From positions 208,186 to 272,185 of the forward strand of contig NZ_JAFLNL010000007.1 of NCBI RefSeq assembly GCF_017313785.1: DNA of 64,000 bases, in the 5' to 3' direction. Source of the stretch: Flagellimonas aurea. Lineage in GTDB: Bacteria; Bacteroidota; Bacteroidia; Flavobacteriales; Flavobacteriaceae. Under the pieces are notes generated by a model that had not been told where the DNA came from, did not search any database, and saw nothing but the letters and a program-made list of their open reading frames with translations. The position numbers were made by a program, and so were the translations under genes. Positions 36,344 to 45,423 of this stretch are shown in pieces; positions within the stretch are counted from its first letter, which is position 1; each line of letters opens with the position of its first letter.

Positions 36344-37565
36344 TCGGGACGTTTGGCAAGAAATATTCAACACGCTTAAGACCAATAAACTGAGAACCTT
36401 TTTAACGGGGTTTTCCGTGGGATGGGCCATCTTCATTTTGGTGATGCTTTTGGCGTCGGTTAATGGAATGCAAAATGGGTTTGTCGGCCAGTTCAACGAT
36501 GATGCCACCAATTCCATTTTCGTTCGTACGGGAACCACGGCCAAGGCCTATGGTGGTTTTGAGGCGGGCAGACGCGTTCAGTTAAAGAACGATGATCTCG
36601 AATATATCAAGCAAAGTTTTCCGAAAGACATCGAATATATAAGTGCCAGATACTATTCCAACACAACAGCGAGGTACAAAGAGGAAACAGGGTCTTATTC
36701 CGTTCAGGCCACTCATCCGGACCATCAGGCCATAGAGAAAACCCTAGTGGTCGCCGGAAGGTATATCAACGAAGCAGATATTGTCAACAAGGCAAAGGTG
36801 GCGGTAATCGGAAGAAAGGTAGCCGAAGACCTCTTCAAAAATGAAGATGCACTGGGGAAATTTGTGGAATTCAACGGCTTGCCTTTTCGGGTGATCGGAA
36901 TCTTTACCGATGATGGTGATGATAACGCAGAAAGAAGAATTTATGCCCCCATAAGCACCTACCAGCGCATTTATGGGAACACCAACGAAATTGCAAGTAT
37001 CGCATTGACTTACAATCCCAATTATGATTTGACCGAGGCTTTGGATTTTTCCGAGCGATTGGAAATTTTGATGAAGCGGAGGCATAAAATAGCTCCCGAT
37101 GACCAAGCTGGACTAAATGTATGGAACTATGCCGAAGCGTTCAATGATATCAGCAGTTTTACCGCAGTATTGAAAGGAATTGGTATCGGAGTCGGCTTTT
37201 TGATATTGATAGCTGGAATCGTGGGTATCGGAAACATTATGGTGTTCACCATTAAAGAGCGAACCAAGGAAATTGGGGTGCGTAAGGCGTTGGGTGCTAG
37301 GCCAATACAGATTGTGAATCTAGTGCTGTTGGAATCCGTGTTCATTACGGCCATTTCAGGTTTTGTGGGTCTATTGTTCGCTTGGATGATATTGGCCGCC
37401 ATTGGTCCCATGATCGAGACACCGGCATTCAGTAATCCATCGGTAAGCCTTTCCGTAGTGGTCACGGCCACTATAATATTGATTATTGCAGGCGTGTTGG
37501 CAGGTTTGTTGCCGGCCATGAAAGCTGCAAATGTAAAACCCATTGTAGCACTAAGCGATAAATAG
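36336..37565 (+). CDS. MacB/FtsX-type ABC transporter permease 3
   Basis: A 409-residue permease, the paralogue of permease 1 at 31884. It has the first helix at about 20-42, a MacB_PCD domain and three FtsX helices at the end. The coupling segment is TIKERTKEIGVRKALGA. Its start overlaps the stop of the ATPase by 8 bases (ATGTTTGA), so translation is coupled. The next permease follows 2 bases after its stop. The gene is intact with no frameshift. Confidence 0.88.
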   Translation: MFDRDVWQEIFNTLKTNKLRTFLTGFSVGWAIFILVMLLASVNGMQNGFVGQFNDDATNSIFVRTGTTAKAYGGFEAGRRVQLKNDDLEYIKQSFPKDIEYISARYYSNTTARYKEETGSYSVQATHPDHQAIEKTLVVAGRYINEADIVNKAKVAVIGRKVAEDLFKNEDALGKFVEFNGLPFRVIGIFTDDGDDNAERRIYAPISTYQRIYGNTNEIASIALTYNPNYDLTEALDFSERLEILMKRRHKIAPDDQAGLNVWNYAEAFNDISSFTAVLKGIGIGVGFLILIAGIVGIGNIMVFTIKERTKEIGVRKALGARPIQIVNLVLLESVFITAISGFVGLLFAWMILAAIGPMIETPAFSNPSVSLSVVVTATIILIIAGVLAGLLPAMKAANVKPIVALSDK

Positions 37566-37567
37566 TT

Positions 37568-38824
37568 ATGTGGTTATTTGATAGAGATTTGTGGATAGAA
37601 ATTTTTCATACCCTGGGCAAGAACATGTTCAGGACTTTCCTGACCATGCTTGGGGTAATCTTTGCCATGATTATTTTGGTGCTGTTGCTTGGGTCTGCCA
37701 ACGGTATGAGCAACGGGTTCAATAAAATATTTGCGGGAACAGCTTCCAATAGCCTGTTCGTTTGGGGACAATCGACCTCTGAACCTTATAAAGGTTTTGA
37801 ACGGGGAAGAAGAATCAATTACAAACTGGAAGATGCGGAAATCCTAAAAAGACAAATTCCAGAAATTGAAGTGCTTGCTCCACGAATTGAGCTTGCAGAC
37901 CATAGGGGTACGGTAAGCGTCTACAGAAACGGACAGACGAGTGGTTCTGCCGTTTATGGGGATTTTCCCGAAATAGACAATATCACCAAAAAGAAATTGG
38001 TGGAAGGTAGGTTCCTGAACCAAACCGATATTGAGGACTCCAAAAAAGTGTGTGTCATCGGAGAAGAGACCTATAAGCTTCTATTTGAAAAAGGAGAGAA
38101 AGCCATGGGGCAGGAAATCCGTATCAACGGAGTGTATTTTACCGTTGTGGGAATATACAAGCCCAACAACAATATTAACATTGATGGAGAGAATGCAGTA
38201 TTCATTCCGTTCAGTACTTTTCAAAAAGCGTTCAATTCAGGTGATAGAATGGGGTGGATGGCCATTGCTGTGGAAGAGAACACACCCGTACCTTTCGTGG
38301 AAAGCCAGATTAAGAGTATCCTAAAGACCAAATACGATATCCATCCGGATGATGAACGTGCCATCGGCAGTTTTGATATGTCGGAGATATTCAACAACAT
38401 TACTGCATTTACCACGGTGTTGCAAGGATTCTCCTTCTTTGTGGGGATTTTCACCCTGCTGGCAGGTGTCATCGCAATTAGTAATATCCTTTTGATCACC
38501 GTAAAGGAACGTACGCAGGAAATCGGGGTGCGACGCGCACTTGGGGCGACCCCCGTAATCGTAAAACGACAAATCGTGGTCGAGGCCATAGTATTGACCG
38601 CTTTTGCTGGACTGGTAGGATTTGCCGTTGCAGTGGGGATATTATCCATTATGAATGCGATGTGGGGAAGTGGGGATAATTTCCCCTTTGTGAAGCCCAT
38701 GATCAGTATTCCACAGTTTGTCGTATCCTTTATTTTAATGGTGGGGCTGAGCGTGTTAATTGGTTTACTGCCTGCAAACCGTGCCGTTAGGATCAAACCT
38801 ATCGACGCATTAAGAGAAGAATAA
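37568..38824 (+). CDS. MacB/FtsX-type ABC transporter permease 4
   Basis: A 418-residue permease forming a pair with permease 3, of the same class as permease 2. The N-terminal helix lies at about 22-42, followed by a MacB_PCD periplasmic domain and three C-terminal helices; the coupling segment is VKERTQEIGVRRALGA. The gene begins two bases after permease 3. Adaptor 2 lies 38 bases downstream, so this cassette repeats the permease-permease-adaptor order of the first. Confidence 0.88.
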   Translation: MWLFDRDLWIEIFHTLGKNMFRTFLTMLGVIFAMIILVLLLGSANGMSNGFNKIFAGTASNSLFVWGQSTSEPYKGFERGRRINYKLEDAEILKRQIPEIEVLAPRIELADHRGTVSVYRNGQTSGSAVYGDFPEIDNITKKKLVEGRFLNQTDIEDSKKVCVIGEETYKLLFEKGEKAMGQEIRINGVYFTVVGIYKPNNNINIDGENAVFIPFSTFQKAFNSGDRMGWMAIAVEENTPVPFVESQIKSILKTKYDIHPDDERAIGSFDMSEIFNNITAFTTVLQGFSFFVGIFTLLAGVIAISNILLITVKERTQEIGVRRALGATPVIVKRQIVVEAIVLTAFAGLVGFAVAVGILSIMNAMWGSGDNFPFVKPMISIPQFVVSFILMVGLSVLIGLLPANRAVRIKPIDALREE

Positions 38825-38862
38825 TCATCAATACAATTAAATAACGAATCAAATAAGCAAGA

Positions 38863-39981
38863 ATGAACAAGTATGTAAAATACGGATTGATAGGGGTAGT
38901 GGTCATTGGTATTTTGGCCGCTGTAGTCTACTTTTTAAAGCAGAACAGTACTCCTGTAGAGCTGTATAAAACCGAAACAGCAGAACGAAAGGACATCGTA
39001 AATAAAGTAATCGTTACCGGAAAGGTGATACCTGAGGACGAGATCAACATTAAGCCTCAAATTTCTGGGATCATTGATAAGATCATGCTCGAGGAAGGGG
39101 TCCGTGTAGAGTCTGGAGACCTTATCGCAGTGATCAAGGTGGTTCCGAACGAGCAATCCTTGAACCAGGCAGCTGGTCGTGTACGCAATGCCGAACTGGC
39201 GCTGAACAATGCCAAATTGGAATATGATAGGAACAAAACCTTGTTCGATAAGGGGGTAATCTCCAATCAGGACTACAACAATCTAAAGTTGACCTACGAA
39301 CAGGCAATGCAAGAATTGAAAAATGCCCAGGCCGATTATCAGATTATTAGAAAAGGATCGGCAGGAGGTTCTTCCAGTGCCAATACCAATATTAGGGCAA
39401 CGGTATCGGGGACCATTCTTGAAATTCCCGTAAAAGAAGGTGATCAGGTTATCCAGAGTAACAACTTTAACGAAGGTACCACCATCGCCACCATCGCGGA
39501 TATGTCCAAAATGATTTTCGAAGGTGAAGTGGACGAGGCGGAAGTTGGAAAACTGAGCGTGGGTATGCCTTTGGAAATAAGTCTTGGGGCCTTGGAAGAG
39601 CAAAAGTTTGATGCCAAACTAAAGTTCATCGCACCAAAAGGTGTTGAGGAAGAAGGTGCCGTGCAGTTTAAGATCGAAGGTGACCTGGATGTAAAAGCGA
39701 GCGACAGTACTTCATACGTTAGGGCAGGTTACAGTGCCAACGCTTCCATTGTATTGGAAGAAAAGAAAGATATTTTGGCAATCAAAGAAGCGTTGCTTCA
39801 GTTTGACAAGGACACGGAAAAGCCATATGTGGAAGTGCAGACAGGTGAAAATGAATTCGAGCGCAGAGATCTTGAATTGGGTGTTAGCGACGGTATAGAC
39901 GTGGAGATTGTTTCGGGTATTGATGAAGATGATAAAATCAAGGTTTGGAACAAGTTGGAAAAAAGATCTGACGAAAACTAA
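38863..39981 (+). CDS. MacA-like periplasmic adaptor protein 2
   Basis: A 372-residue membrane-fusion protein, paralogous to adaptor 1 along its full length: one N-terminal helix (about 6-25), barrel-sandwich halves around a helical hairpin (about 95-160), and a beta-barrel. Shared segments include SSSANT(N/M)IRATVSG and the FNEGTTIA(T/A)IADM/V region. It leads into the outer-membrane factor gene 42 bases later, so this cassette is complete for tripartite export. No substrate clue is present. Confidence 0.9.
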   Translation: MNKYVKYGLIGVVVIGILAAVVYFLKQNSTPVELYKTETAERKDIVNKVIVTGKVIPEDEINIKPQISGIIDKIMLEEGVRVESGDLIAVIKVVPNEQSLNQAAGRVRNAELALNNAKLEYDRNKTLFDKGVISNQDYNNLKLTYEQAMQELKNAQADYQIIRKGSAGGSSSANTNIRATVSGTILEIPVKEGDQVIQSNNFNEGTTIATIADMSKMIFEGEVDEAEVGKLSVGMPLEISLGALEEQKFDAKLKFIAPKGVEEEGAVQFKIEGDLDVKASDSTSYVRAGYSANASIVLEEKKDILAIKEALLQFDKDTEKPYVEVQTGENEFERRDLELGVSDGIDVEIVSGIDEDDKIKVWNKLEKRSDEN

Positions 39982-40023
39982 TCCGTACTAAACCATCAAT
40001 AATAAATCAAAATCGAAAAACGA

Positions 40024-41373
40024 ATGAAAAATAGCATAACCATATTACTTGCGTTGTTCGCTGTCACCTTGTCGAGTGCACAGGTGCGACAATGGACGCT
40101 CCAGGAATGTGTGGAATACGCAGTAGAAAACAACTTGACCGTAGAACAATTTGAACTGGATCTTGAAAACGCAAAAATCGATAAGTCCGATGCTGTTGGA
40201 AACATGCTTCCAAGTTTAAACGGAACAATGTCAGCCTCGAGCAACACGGGTTTTTCCATTAATCCAACAAATAACTTGCCGACCAACAGTACGGCCAATA
40301 ACGTGAACATTAGTGCTACATCCAGCATTACACTTTTTGATGGGTTAAGGAACATCAACCAGTTGCATAGGGCCAAAATGAACGCGATTGCGAACCAATA
40401 CCGTTTGGACAACTTAAAGGACGATATTCGTTTGAACGTGGCCAATGCCTATTTGCAAGTGGTGTCCAACAAGGAACAGCTCAAGACGTTCAGGGCGCAA
40501 TACGCAGTTACCGAACAGGATTTGAAGCGTACCAAGGAATTGGTGGAATCCGGTGTGGTTCCCAGAGGGGACCTGTTGGAAATCGAAGCCACGGCCGCCA
40601 ATCAAGAACAACAAATCGTGAATGGCGAGAGCAATGTTCTGATTTCTCGTATCAATCTAGCACAATTGCTTCAAATTACCGATTATGAGAACTTTGATAT
40701 AGCGGAAGAGGAGTTTGATATTCCTCCATCCGATATTCTAGATAATTCACCTAAGGTGATATTCGACAAGGCCATGACCTTTAGGAACGATATCAAGTTT
40801 TCAGAATCCAATGTGGAATTGGCCGAACAAGATGTTAAAATTGCAAAGGGTGCTTATTTGCCAACGCTATCGGCTTTCTTTCAATACGGCACAAGGTATT
40901 CGGATGTAACCCAGATTCCTGATGGTAACGGGGTTCCCTATACGCCTAGTTTAACAGACCAGTTGTGGATTTTTGACGGTATCAGTTACGGGGCACAGTT
41001 GAACATCCCTATTTTTAATGGATGGAGCACACGTAACAATGTAACCCGTTCACAAATCAGCTTGGAAAAGGCCAAACTTCAACTGGAGCAGGATAAATTG
41101 GATTTGGAAAATACCATTCAGCAGGCCTATGTGGATGTGAATACTTTTGAAAAGGCCTATGCGGCAGCCGAAAAAACATTGGAGGCAAGGACTTTGGCGT
41201 ATGACTATGCCAAGGAACGTTACGATGTTGGTTTGATGAACGCTTTTGATTTTAGCCAGGCGCAAGCCAGGGTAGAGAATGCACAGGCAGATGTGATCCG
41301 TACCAAATATGATTATATCTTCCGATTGAAAATATTGGAGTTCTACTTTGGTATACCCATTTCATTAAACTAG
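40024..41373 (+). CDS. TolC-like outer-membrane efflux protein
   Basis: A 449-residue outer-membrane factor. A signal peptide (about 1-20, ending SSAQ) precedes two repeats of the OEP domain, each with long coiled helical stretches and short barrel strands. The helical parts are rich in Ala, Gln and Glu (e.g. QDVKIAKGAYLPTLSAFFQYG). As the sole channel in the locus, it likely serves both adaptors. It ends the exporter cluster and lies 16 bases before the tsaB gene. Confidence 0.92.
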   Translation: MKNSITILLALFAVTLSSAQVRQWTLQECVEYAVENNLTVEQFELDLENAKIDKSDAVGNMLPSLNGTMSASSNTGFSINPTNNLPTNSTANNVNISATSSITLFDGLRNINQLHRAKMNAIANQYRLDNLKDDIRLNVANAYLQVVSNKEQLKTFRAQYAVTEQDLKRTKELVESGVVPRGDLLEIEATAANQEQQIVNGESNVLISRINLAQLLQITDYENFDIAEEEFDIPPSDILDNSPKVIFDKAMTFRNDIKFSESNVELAEQDVKIAKGAYLPTLSAFFQYGTRYSDVTQIPDGNGVPYTPSLTDQLWIFDGISYGAQLNIPIFNGWSTRNNVTRSQISLEKAKLQLEQDKLDLENTIQQAYVDVNTFEKAYAAAEKTLEARTLAYDYAKERYDVGLMNAFDFSQAQARVENAQADVIRTKYDYIFRLKILEFYFGIPISLN

Positions 41374-41381
41374 TATCTTTG
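41347..41381 (+). promoter_or_regulatory. Promoter of tsaB, close to the start codon
   Basis: TATCTTTG (41374-41381) is an exact -7 match, with TTTG 23 bases upstream (41347-41350). Only 8 bases separate the -7 box from the ATG, so the transcript would have nearly no leader. The element lies at the end of the TolC-like gene. Confidence 0.42.
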
Positions 41382-41389
41382 TGGCCGCT

Positions 41390-42070
41390 ATGGCTACAAT
41401 ACTACATTTAGAAACAGCTACCACCAATTGCTCCGTGAGCATTGCAAAGGATGGCGAGATGCTTGTCCTAAAAGAGAACAACGCCGCGAACTATTCGCAT
41501 TCGGAACAATTGCACGTATTCATAAAAGAAGCCTTTTCCAAGGCTTCTTTGTCATTTTCGGACCTTGATGCCGTCGCAATCAGCAAGGGACCGGGTTCAT
41601 ATACAGGGCTCCGTATCGGGGTATCTTCGGCAAAAGGTTTATGTTTTTCACTGGATATTCCTTTGATATCGGTGCCTACTTTGCAGAGCATGGCGTATCA
41701 AGTGGATGTAAAACCAGGGGAATTGGTGATTCCGGTACTGGATGCAAGACGTATGGAAGTGTATTCCTGTGTCTACGATGCTTCTTATAAAGAGGTTCGT
41801 GAGACCAGGGCTGAAATCATCGAGGAAGCCTCTTTCGCTGAATATGTATCAGATAGTAAGGTATATGTTATTGGTAGTGGGGCTGAAAAAATTAGGGGTG
41901 TCCTAAAACACCCCAATTTTATTTTTAATGAATCCGTGGTTCCTTCTTCGAAGGATATGATTCCTATTGCATTTGAAAAGTTCGAGTCCAATGAATTTGA
42001 GGATGTGGCCTATTTTGAGCCATATTACCTCAAGGACTTTGTGCTCCAGCAAAAAAAGAAGAAAAATTAA
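41390..42070 (+). CDS. tsaB: tRNA threonylcarbamoyladenosine biosynthesis protein TsaB
   Basis: A 226-residue ASKHA-fold protein needed, with TsaD and TsaE, to make the t6A base of ANN-decoding tRNAs. The N-terminal ILHLETATTNCSVSI segment and the GPGSYTGLRIGVSSAKG motif are diagnostic for the family. I chose ATG at 41390; a GTG three codons earlier overlaps the -7 box. Its stop overlaps the stop of the convergent mscS gene by 2 bases. The other t6A genes are not in the window. Confidence 0.94.
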   Translation: MATILHLETATTNCSVSIAKDGEMLVLKENNAANYSHSEQLHVFIKEAFSKASLSFSDLDAVAISKGPGSYTGLRIGVSSAKGLCFSLDIPLISVPTLQSMAYQVDVKPGELVIPVLDARRMEVYSCVYDASYKEVRETRAEIIEEASFAEYVSDSKVYVIGSGAEKIRGVLKHPNFIFNESVVPSSKDMIPIAFEKFESNEFEDVAYFEPYYLKDFVLQQKKKKN

Positions 42071-42894
42071 TCTTCCAAGGCCTTGTGCATCACCCGTTGT
42101 GGGAACGGAATTTCTATTCCGGCCGCATCAAATCTTAATTTGGTCTGTTCTATTACATAAAAGTGTGCGGGCCAAAATACATCGTTATTGGCCCAAAAGC
42201 GTAGGGTAAGATTCACAGAGCTATCTGCCAAGGCCCCAACGTATACTTCCGGAGCTGGTTCAGTATTTATATTTGGATTGTCTGCACAAATCTGCAAGAG
42301 AATATCTTTGGCCTCTTTAATGTTTGAGCCATATCCGATACCAACATCGATTTTGTCCCTACGGGTGTTTTCCATGTTGTAGTTTATAATGTTGCCATTG
42401 GACAATTGTCCGTTCGGGATAATGGCGATCTGGTTGCCGAAAGTGCTCAATTTGGTATTGAATATGGAAATTTCCTTCACAGAGCCGTCGACCCCTTGTG
42501 CAGAAATCCAGTCCCCTACCTTAAATGGTTTAAATATCAATATAAGGACGCCCCCGGCAAAATTGGCCAAGGATCCTTGTAGGGCCAAGCCAATGGCAAG
42601 ACCTGCGGCACCCACAATGGCTACCAAGGAAGAGGTCTTGACCCCTAATTGCGTGATTACCAAAACAAACAACAATGCTTTTAGGGTAATACTGATAAAA
42701 CTTTGCAAGAAGGATTCCAAGGTTTCATCGTAGTCCTTCTTCTTGAAAAAACGGCGCACCATTTTATTGATGAAGGTAATGGCCCAAAGTCCGACAAAAA
42801 ATATGACAATGGCCGTAATAAGACTTGGTATAATGCCAATTGCCCATTCAACGGCTTGGTCTAAGTAATCTTGATAGTTTTCTAGTTCTTCCAT
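42067..42894 (-). CDS. MscS-family mechanosensitive channel
   Basis: A 275-residue small-conductance mechanosensitive channel that releases solutes during osmotic downshock. Three helices are visible (about 17-40, 63-84 and 88-115). The pore helix TM3 has the typical Gly/Ala pattern in VAIVGAAGLAIGLALQGSLANFAGG. The beta domain and the C-terminal alpha/beta domain follow. Length is close to E. coli MscS (286). The gene is on the opposite strand, convergent with tsaB. Confidence 0.93.
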   Translation of the reverse strand: MEELENYQDYLDQAVEWAIGIIPSLITAIVIFFVGLWAITFINKMVRRFFKKKDYDETLESFLQSFISITLKALLFVLVITQLGVKTSSLVAIVGAAGLAIGLALQGSLANFAGGVLILIFKPFKVGDWISAQGVDGSVKEISIFNTKLSTFGNQIAIIPNGQLSNGNIINYNMENTRRDKIDVGIGYGSNIKEAKDILLQICADNPNINTEPAPEVYVGALADSSVNLTLRFWANNDVFWPAHFYVIEQTKLRFDAAGIEIPFPQRVMHKALED

Positions 42895-42984
42895 AACGGT
42901 TTTTTAGTTTAAATAGCAACGTAATTAATATTCAAATGAAATAAAAGAAAAGGTGTTTTAAACAAATGTTAATGTTAAAGCCAG

Positions 42985-45084
42985 TTATAATTGTTCCAGG
43001 GCCCTTTCTGCACTGGTCACAGGGAGTTTGCATGCTCCCTCGATACAGACATAAGTTAATGTTTTTCCAGGTACTGTTCTGTTTTTCAGTAGTTCCAAGT
43101 TCCCGTCTTTTTCGGATGCGACCAAAATACTATTGGGAACGTAAACCTTGGCTAGGTCCAGTCCCATGGATTTATAGTTTTCTCCAAGAATGGCTATTTC
43201 ATAAAAATTTTGGTTTTGGAACAACACCAAATGCAACCAGTTGGAAAAACCCTGTGCCCTACGATCAAAATCCTTTTGAACGTTTTTGAGCATTTGGTTT
43301 GATGTTTCTCCATAACCTTCACTTGGAAATAGCTTGTCGAATTTATAGAGGTTGATGGCCATCATGGAATTGGAAGAAGAGATTACATTGTCGTCCACAT
43401 CGATGGTTCTCCTTATGAGGGATTGGTCTTGGTCCGAGGTATAAAAAAACATTCCTGATGCATCATCAAAAAAGTGTTTTTTGGTGTAATCGAGCAGGTT
43501 TTTGGAAAGTTTTAGCCATTTTTCGTCAAAAGTGACTTCATAAAGTGAAAAATAGGCGTCGATTACAGTGGTATAATCATCCAAAAATGCATTGATGGTG
43601 CTTTTACCATTTTTGTGGTTTCGGTAGAGTGAACCATCATTTTTTATAAGTTCCCGTTCAATAAATTCGGCATTTTTTAAGGCAAGGTCCAAGTATGCAT
43701 TGTTTTCCAGATAACGATAGGCATCCACCAGCCCTTTGAGCATCAATCCGTTCCAAGATGTCAAAATTTTGTCATCCAACCGTGGTCGCGGACGTTTATT
43801 TCTTTCATTTTTAAGTGTGGCTAGGCTTTTTTTGATGGTTTTCCTCAACGTTTCAATGTCAATACCAAAACTGTTGGCAATCTCTTCATCACTCTTATCT
43901 CGGATAAGTACATAATTCTGTCCCTCCCAATGCCCGTAAGAGTTTATGTTGAAGTATGCTTGGAACAGTTCAAAATCATTGCCCAATAAATTGATAAGTT
44001 GCTCCTTTGTCCAAACATAATAGGTACCCTCTTCCAAGTTTCCATGTTCGCCCAAACTGTCGGCATCCAATGAGGAATAGAATCCACCACTCTTGTCCAA
44101 AAGCTCCTCTTTGACAAAGGCAATCGTTTCGGCAACAACATCTTTGTACAGGTCATTCTTTGTAACGGCATAGGCCTTGGCGTACAGACTTGTCAATTGT
44201 CCATTATCGTATAACATTTTCTCAAAGTGGGGCACATGCCATTTCACATCAACGGCATATCGGGAAAATCCTCCACCCACATGGTCATAAACGCCTCCGT
44301 AGGCCATTCTGGTAAGTGTAGTGTCCACAAACTCCATGATCTCTGGTTTGTTGGTCGTGGTGGCATAGTGCAATAAAAAGTCCCAATTGTTGGGCATCAT
44401 AAACTTTGGGGCACGCTTATGTCCACCCAAAAAAGTGTCGAAGTACTGCGTCCAATTTTGAACGGCACTATCCAATTGCTCCAAGGAATAGAGTTCATGG
44501 TCCATATTGTTTTCCACCAAGTTGATGGCCTGCAGTCCATTCGCCAGGTCGGTAGCATATTCAGTTACCCGTTGCTTATCGTTTTTATAAAGTTCGGCCA
44601 ATTGTTCCAGAGATTTTATCCAATTGTCCTTGGGAACATAGGTTGCGCCCCAGAAAGGCCGGCCATCGGGCAATGCAACAATATTGAGCGGCCACCCTCC
44701 TTGTCCTGATATCATCTGGATGGCGTCCATGTAAATTTGGTCCACATCGGGCCGTTCTTCCCTGTCAATCTTTATATTGATGAAATTCTCGTTCATCACT
44801 TGGGCCACTTCTTCGTCCTCAAAACACTCTTTTTCCATAACATGGCACCAATGGCAGGCAGCATATCCAATACTGATGAGCAGAAGTTTATCTTCTTTTT
44901 TTGCCTTGTTGAGCACATCGGGGCTCCAAGCTTCCCAATTTACCGGGTTGTGGGCGTGTTGTAATAAATAGGGACTGGTCTCTTTTATAAGTGCATTGGT
45001 ATGTTTATGGCTCACGTTGTCTGATTTTTTTTTGCAGCCCGAGGCTGAGGTTACAACTAGTATGAAGAAAAGCACCTTTTTCAT
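42985..45084 (-). CDS. DUF255 thioredoxin-like lipoprotein (YyaL/SPATA20 family)
   Basis: A 699-residue protein matching the DUF255/YyaL family: a thioredoxin-like N-terminal domain with the CHWCHVMEKECF motif, followed by a six-hairpin glycosidase-like helical domain. The start is ATG 45084, which gives MKKVLFFILVVTSASGC, a signal peptide with a lipobox-like ASGC. Upstream ATGs at 45105 and 45147 are possible, but the latter lies beyond the terminator of the dodecin gene. Most relatives are cytoplasmic, so surface or periplasmic export would be unusual. The function of the family is unknown. Confidence 0.82.
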   Translation of the reverse strand: MKKVLFFILVVTSASGCKKKSDNVSHKHTNALIKETSPYLLQHAHNPVNWEAWSPDVLNKAKKEDKLLLISIGYAACHWCHVMEKECFEDEEVAQVMNENFINIKIDREERPDVDQIYMDAIQMISGQGGWPLNIVALPDGRPFWGATYVPKDNWIKSLEQLAELYKNDKQRVTEYATDLANGLQAINLVENNMDHELYSLEQLDSAVQNWTQYFDTFLGGHKRAPKFMMPNNWDFLLHYATTTNKPEIMEFVDTTLTRMAYGGVYDHVGGGFSRYAVDVKWHVPHFEKMLYDNGQLTSLYAKAYAVTKNDLYKDVVAETIAFVKEELLDKSGGFYSSLDADSLGEHGNLEEGTYYVWTKEQLINLLGNDFELFQAYFNINSYGHWEGQNYVLIRDKSDEEIANSFGIDIETLRKTIKKSLATLKNERNKRPRPRLDDKILTSWNGLMLKGLVDAYRYLENNAYLDLALKNAEFIERELIKNDGSLYRNHKNGKSTINAFLDDYTTVIDAYFSLYEVTFDEKWLKLSKNLLDYTKKHFFDDASGMFFYTSDQDQSLIRRTIDVDDNVISSSNSMMAINLYKFDKLFPSEGYGETSNQMLKNVQKDFDRRAQGFSNWLHLVLFQNQNFYEIAILGENYKSMGLDLAKVYVPNSILVASEKDGNLELLKNRTVPGKTLTYVCIEGACKLPVTSAERALEQL

Positions 45085-45105
45085 CAAATGGGCAGGTTTG
45101 CGCAT

Positions 45106-45133
45106 AAAAAAATGCGTCCGTTTCGGGACGCAT
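45106..45133 (-). terminator. Terminator of the dodecin gene
   Basis: On the minus strand an 8-bp stem (45133-45126 with 45119-45112), 6-base loop, and a T run from the A tract at 45106-45111. It lies 20 bases past the dodecin stop and overlaps any long start of the next gene. Confidence 0.78.
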
Positions 45134-45152
45134 CTTGTTTTCTTCATTTTTG

Positions 45153-45353
45153 TTATTGTACTTCAAAGGTAATCTTAACGTTTACCCTGTAGTTGTCAAT
45201 TTTTCCATCTTTTACGGTAGCGCTCTGCTCGTTTATATAGATGGAACGAATATTCTTAACTGATTTTGAGGCCTGCTCCAACGCATTGTTGGTCGCATCT
45301 TCCCAACTTTTACTGGAATTGGCCAATACTTCGATAACTTTTAAAACTGCCAT
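45153..45353 (-). CDS. Dodecin
   Basis: A 66-residue dodecin, a dodecameric flavin-binding storage protein. The sequence shows the family pattern: MAVLKVIEVLANSSKSWEDA, then NIRSIYINEQSATVKDGKIDNYRVNVKITFEV, with the beta strands and single helix in the right order. The start is ATG at 45353; an in-frame TTG two codons earlier is disfavoured. Bacterial dodecins bind riboflavin or FMN; which ligand applies here cannot be told. It is a single-gene transcript with its own terminator. Confidence 0.92.
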   Translation of the reverse strand: MAVLKVIEVLANSSKSWEDATNNALEQASKSVKNIRSIYINEQSATVKDGKIDNYRVNVKITFEVQ

Positions 45354-45423
45354 GGTCAATGTATTTTTTAGATTTCCTTTAAGATAACAAATTTTGACCG
45401 TAATATGGCAGTAACCTAGTTAA

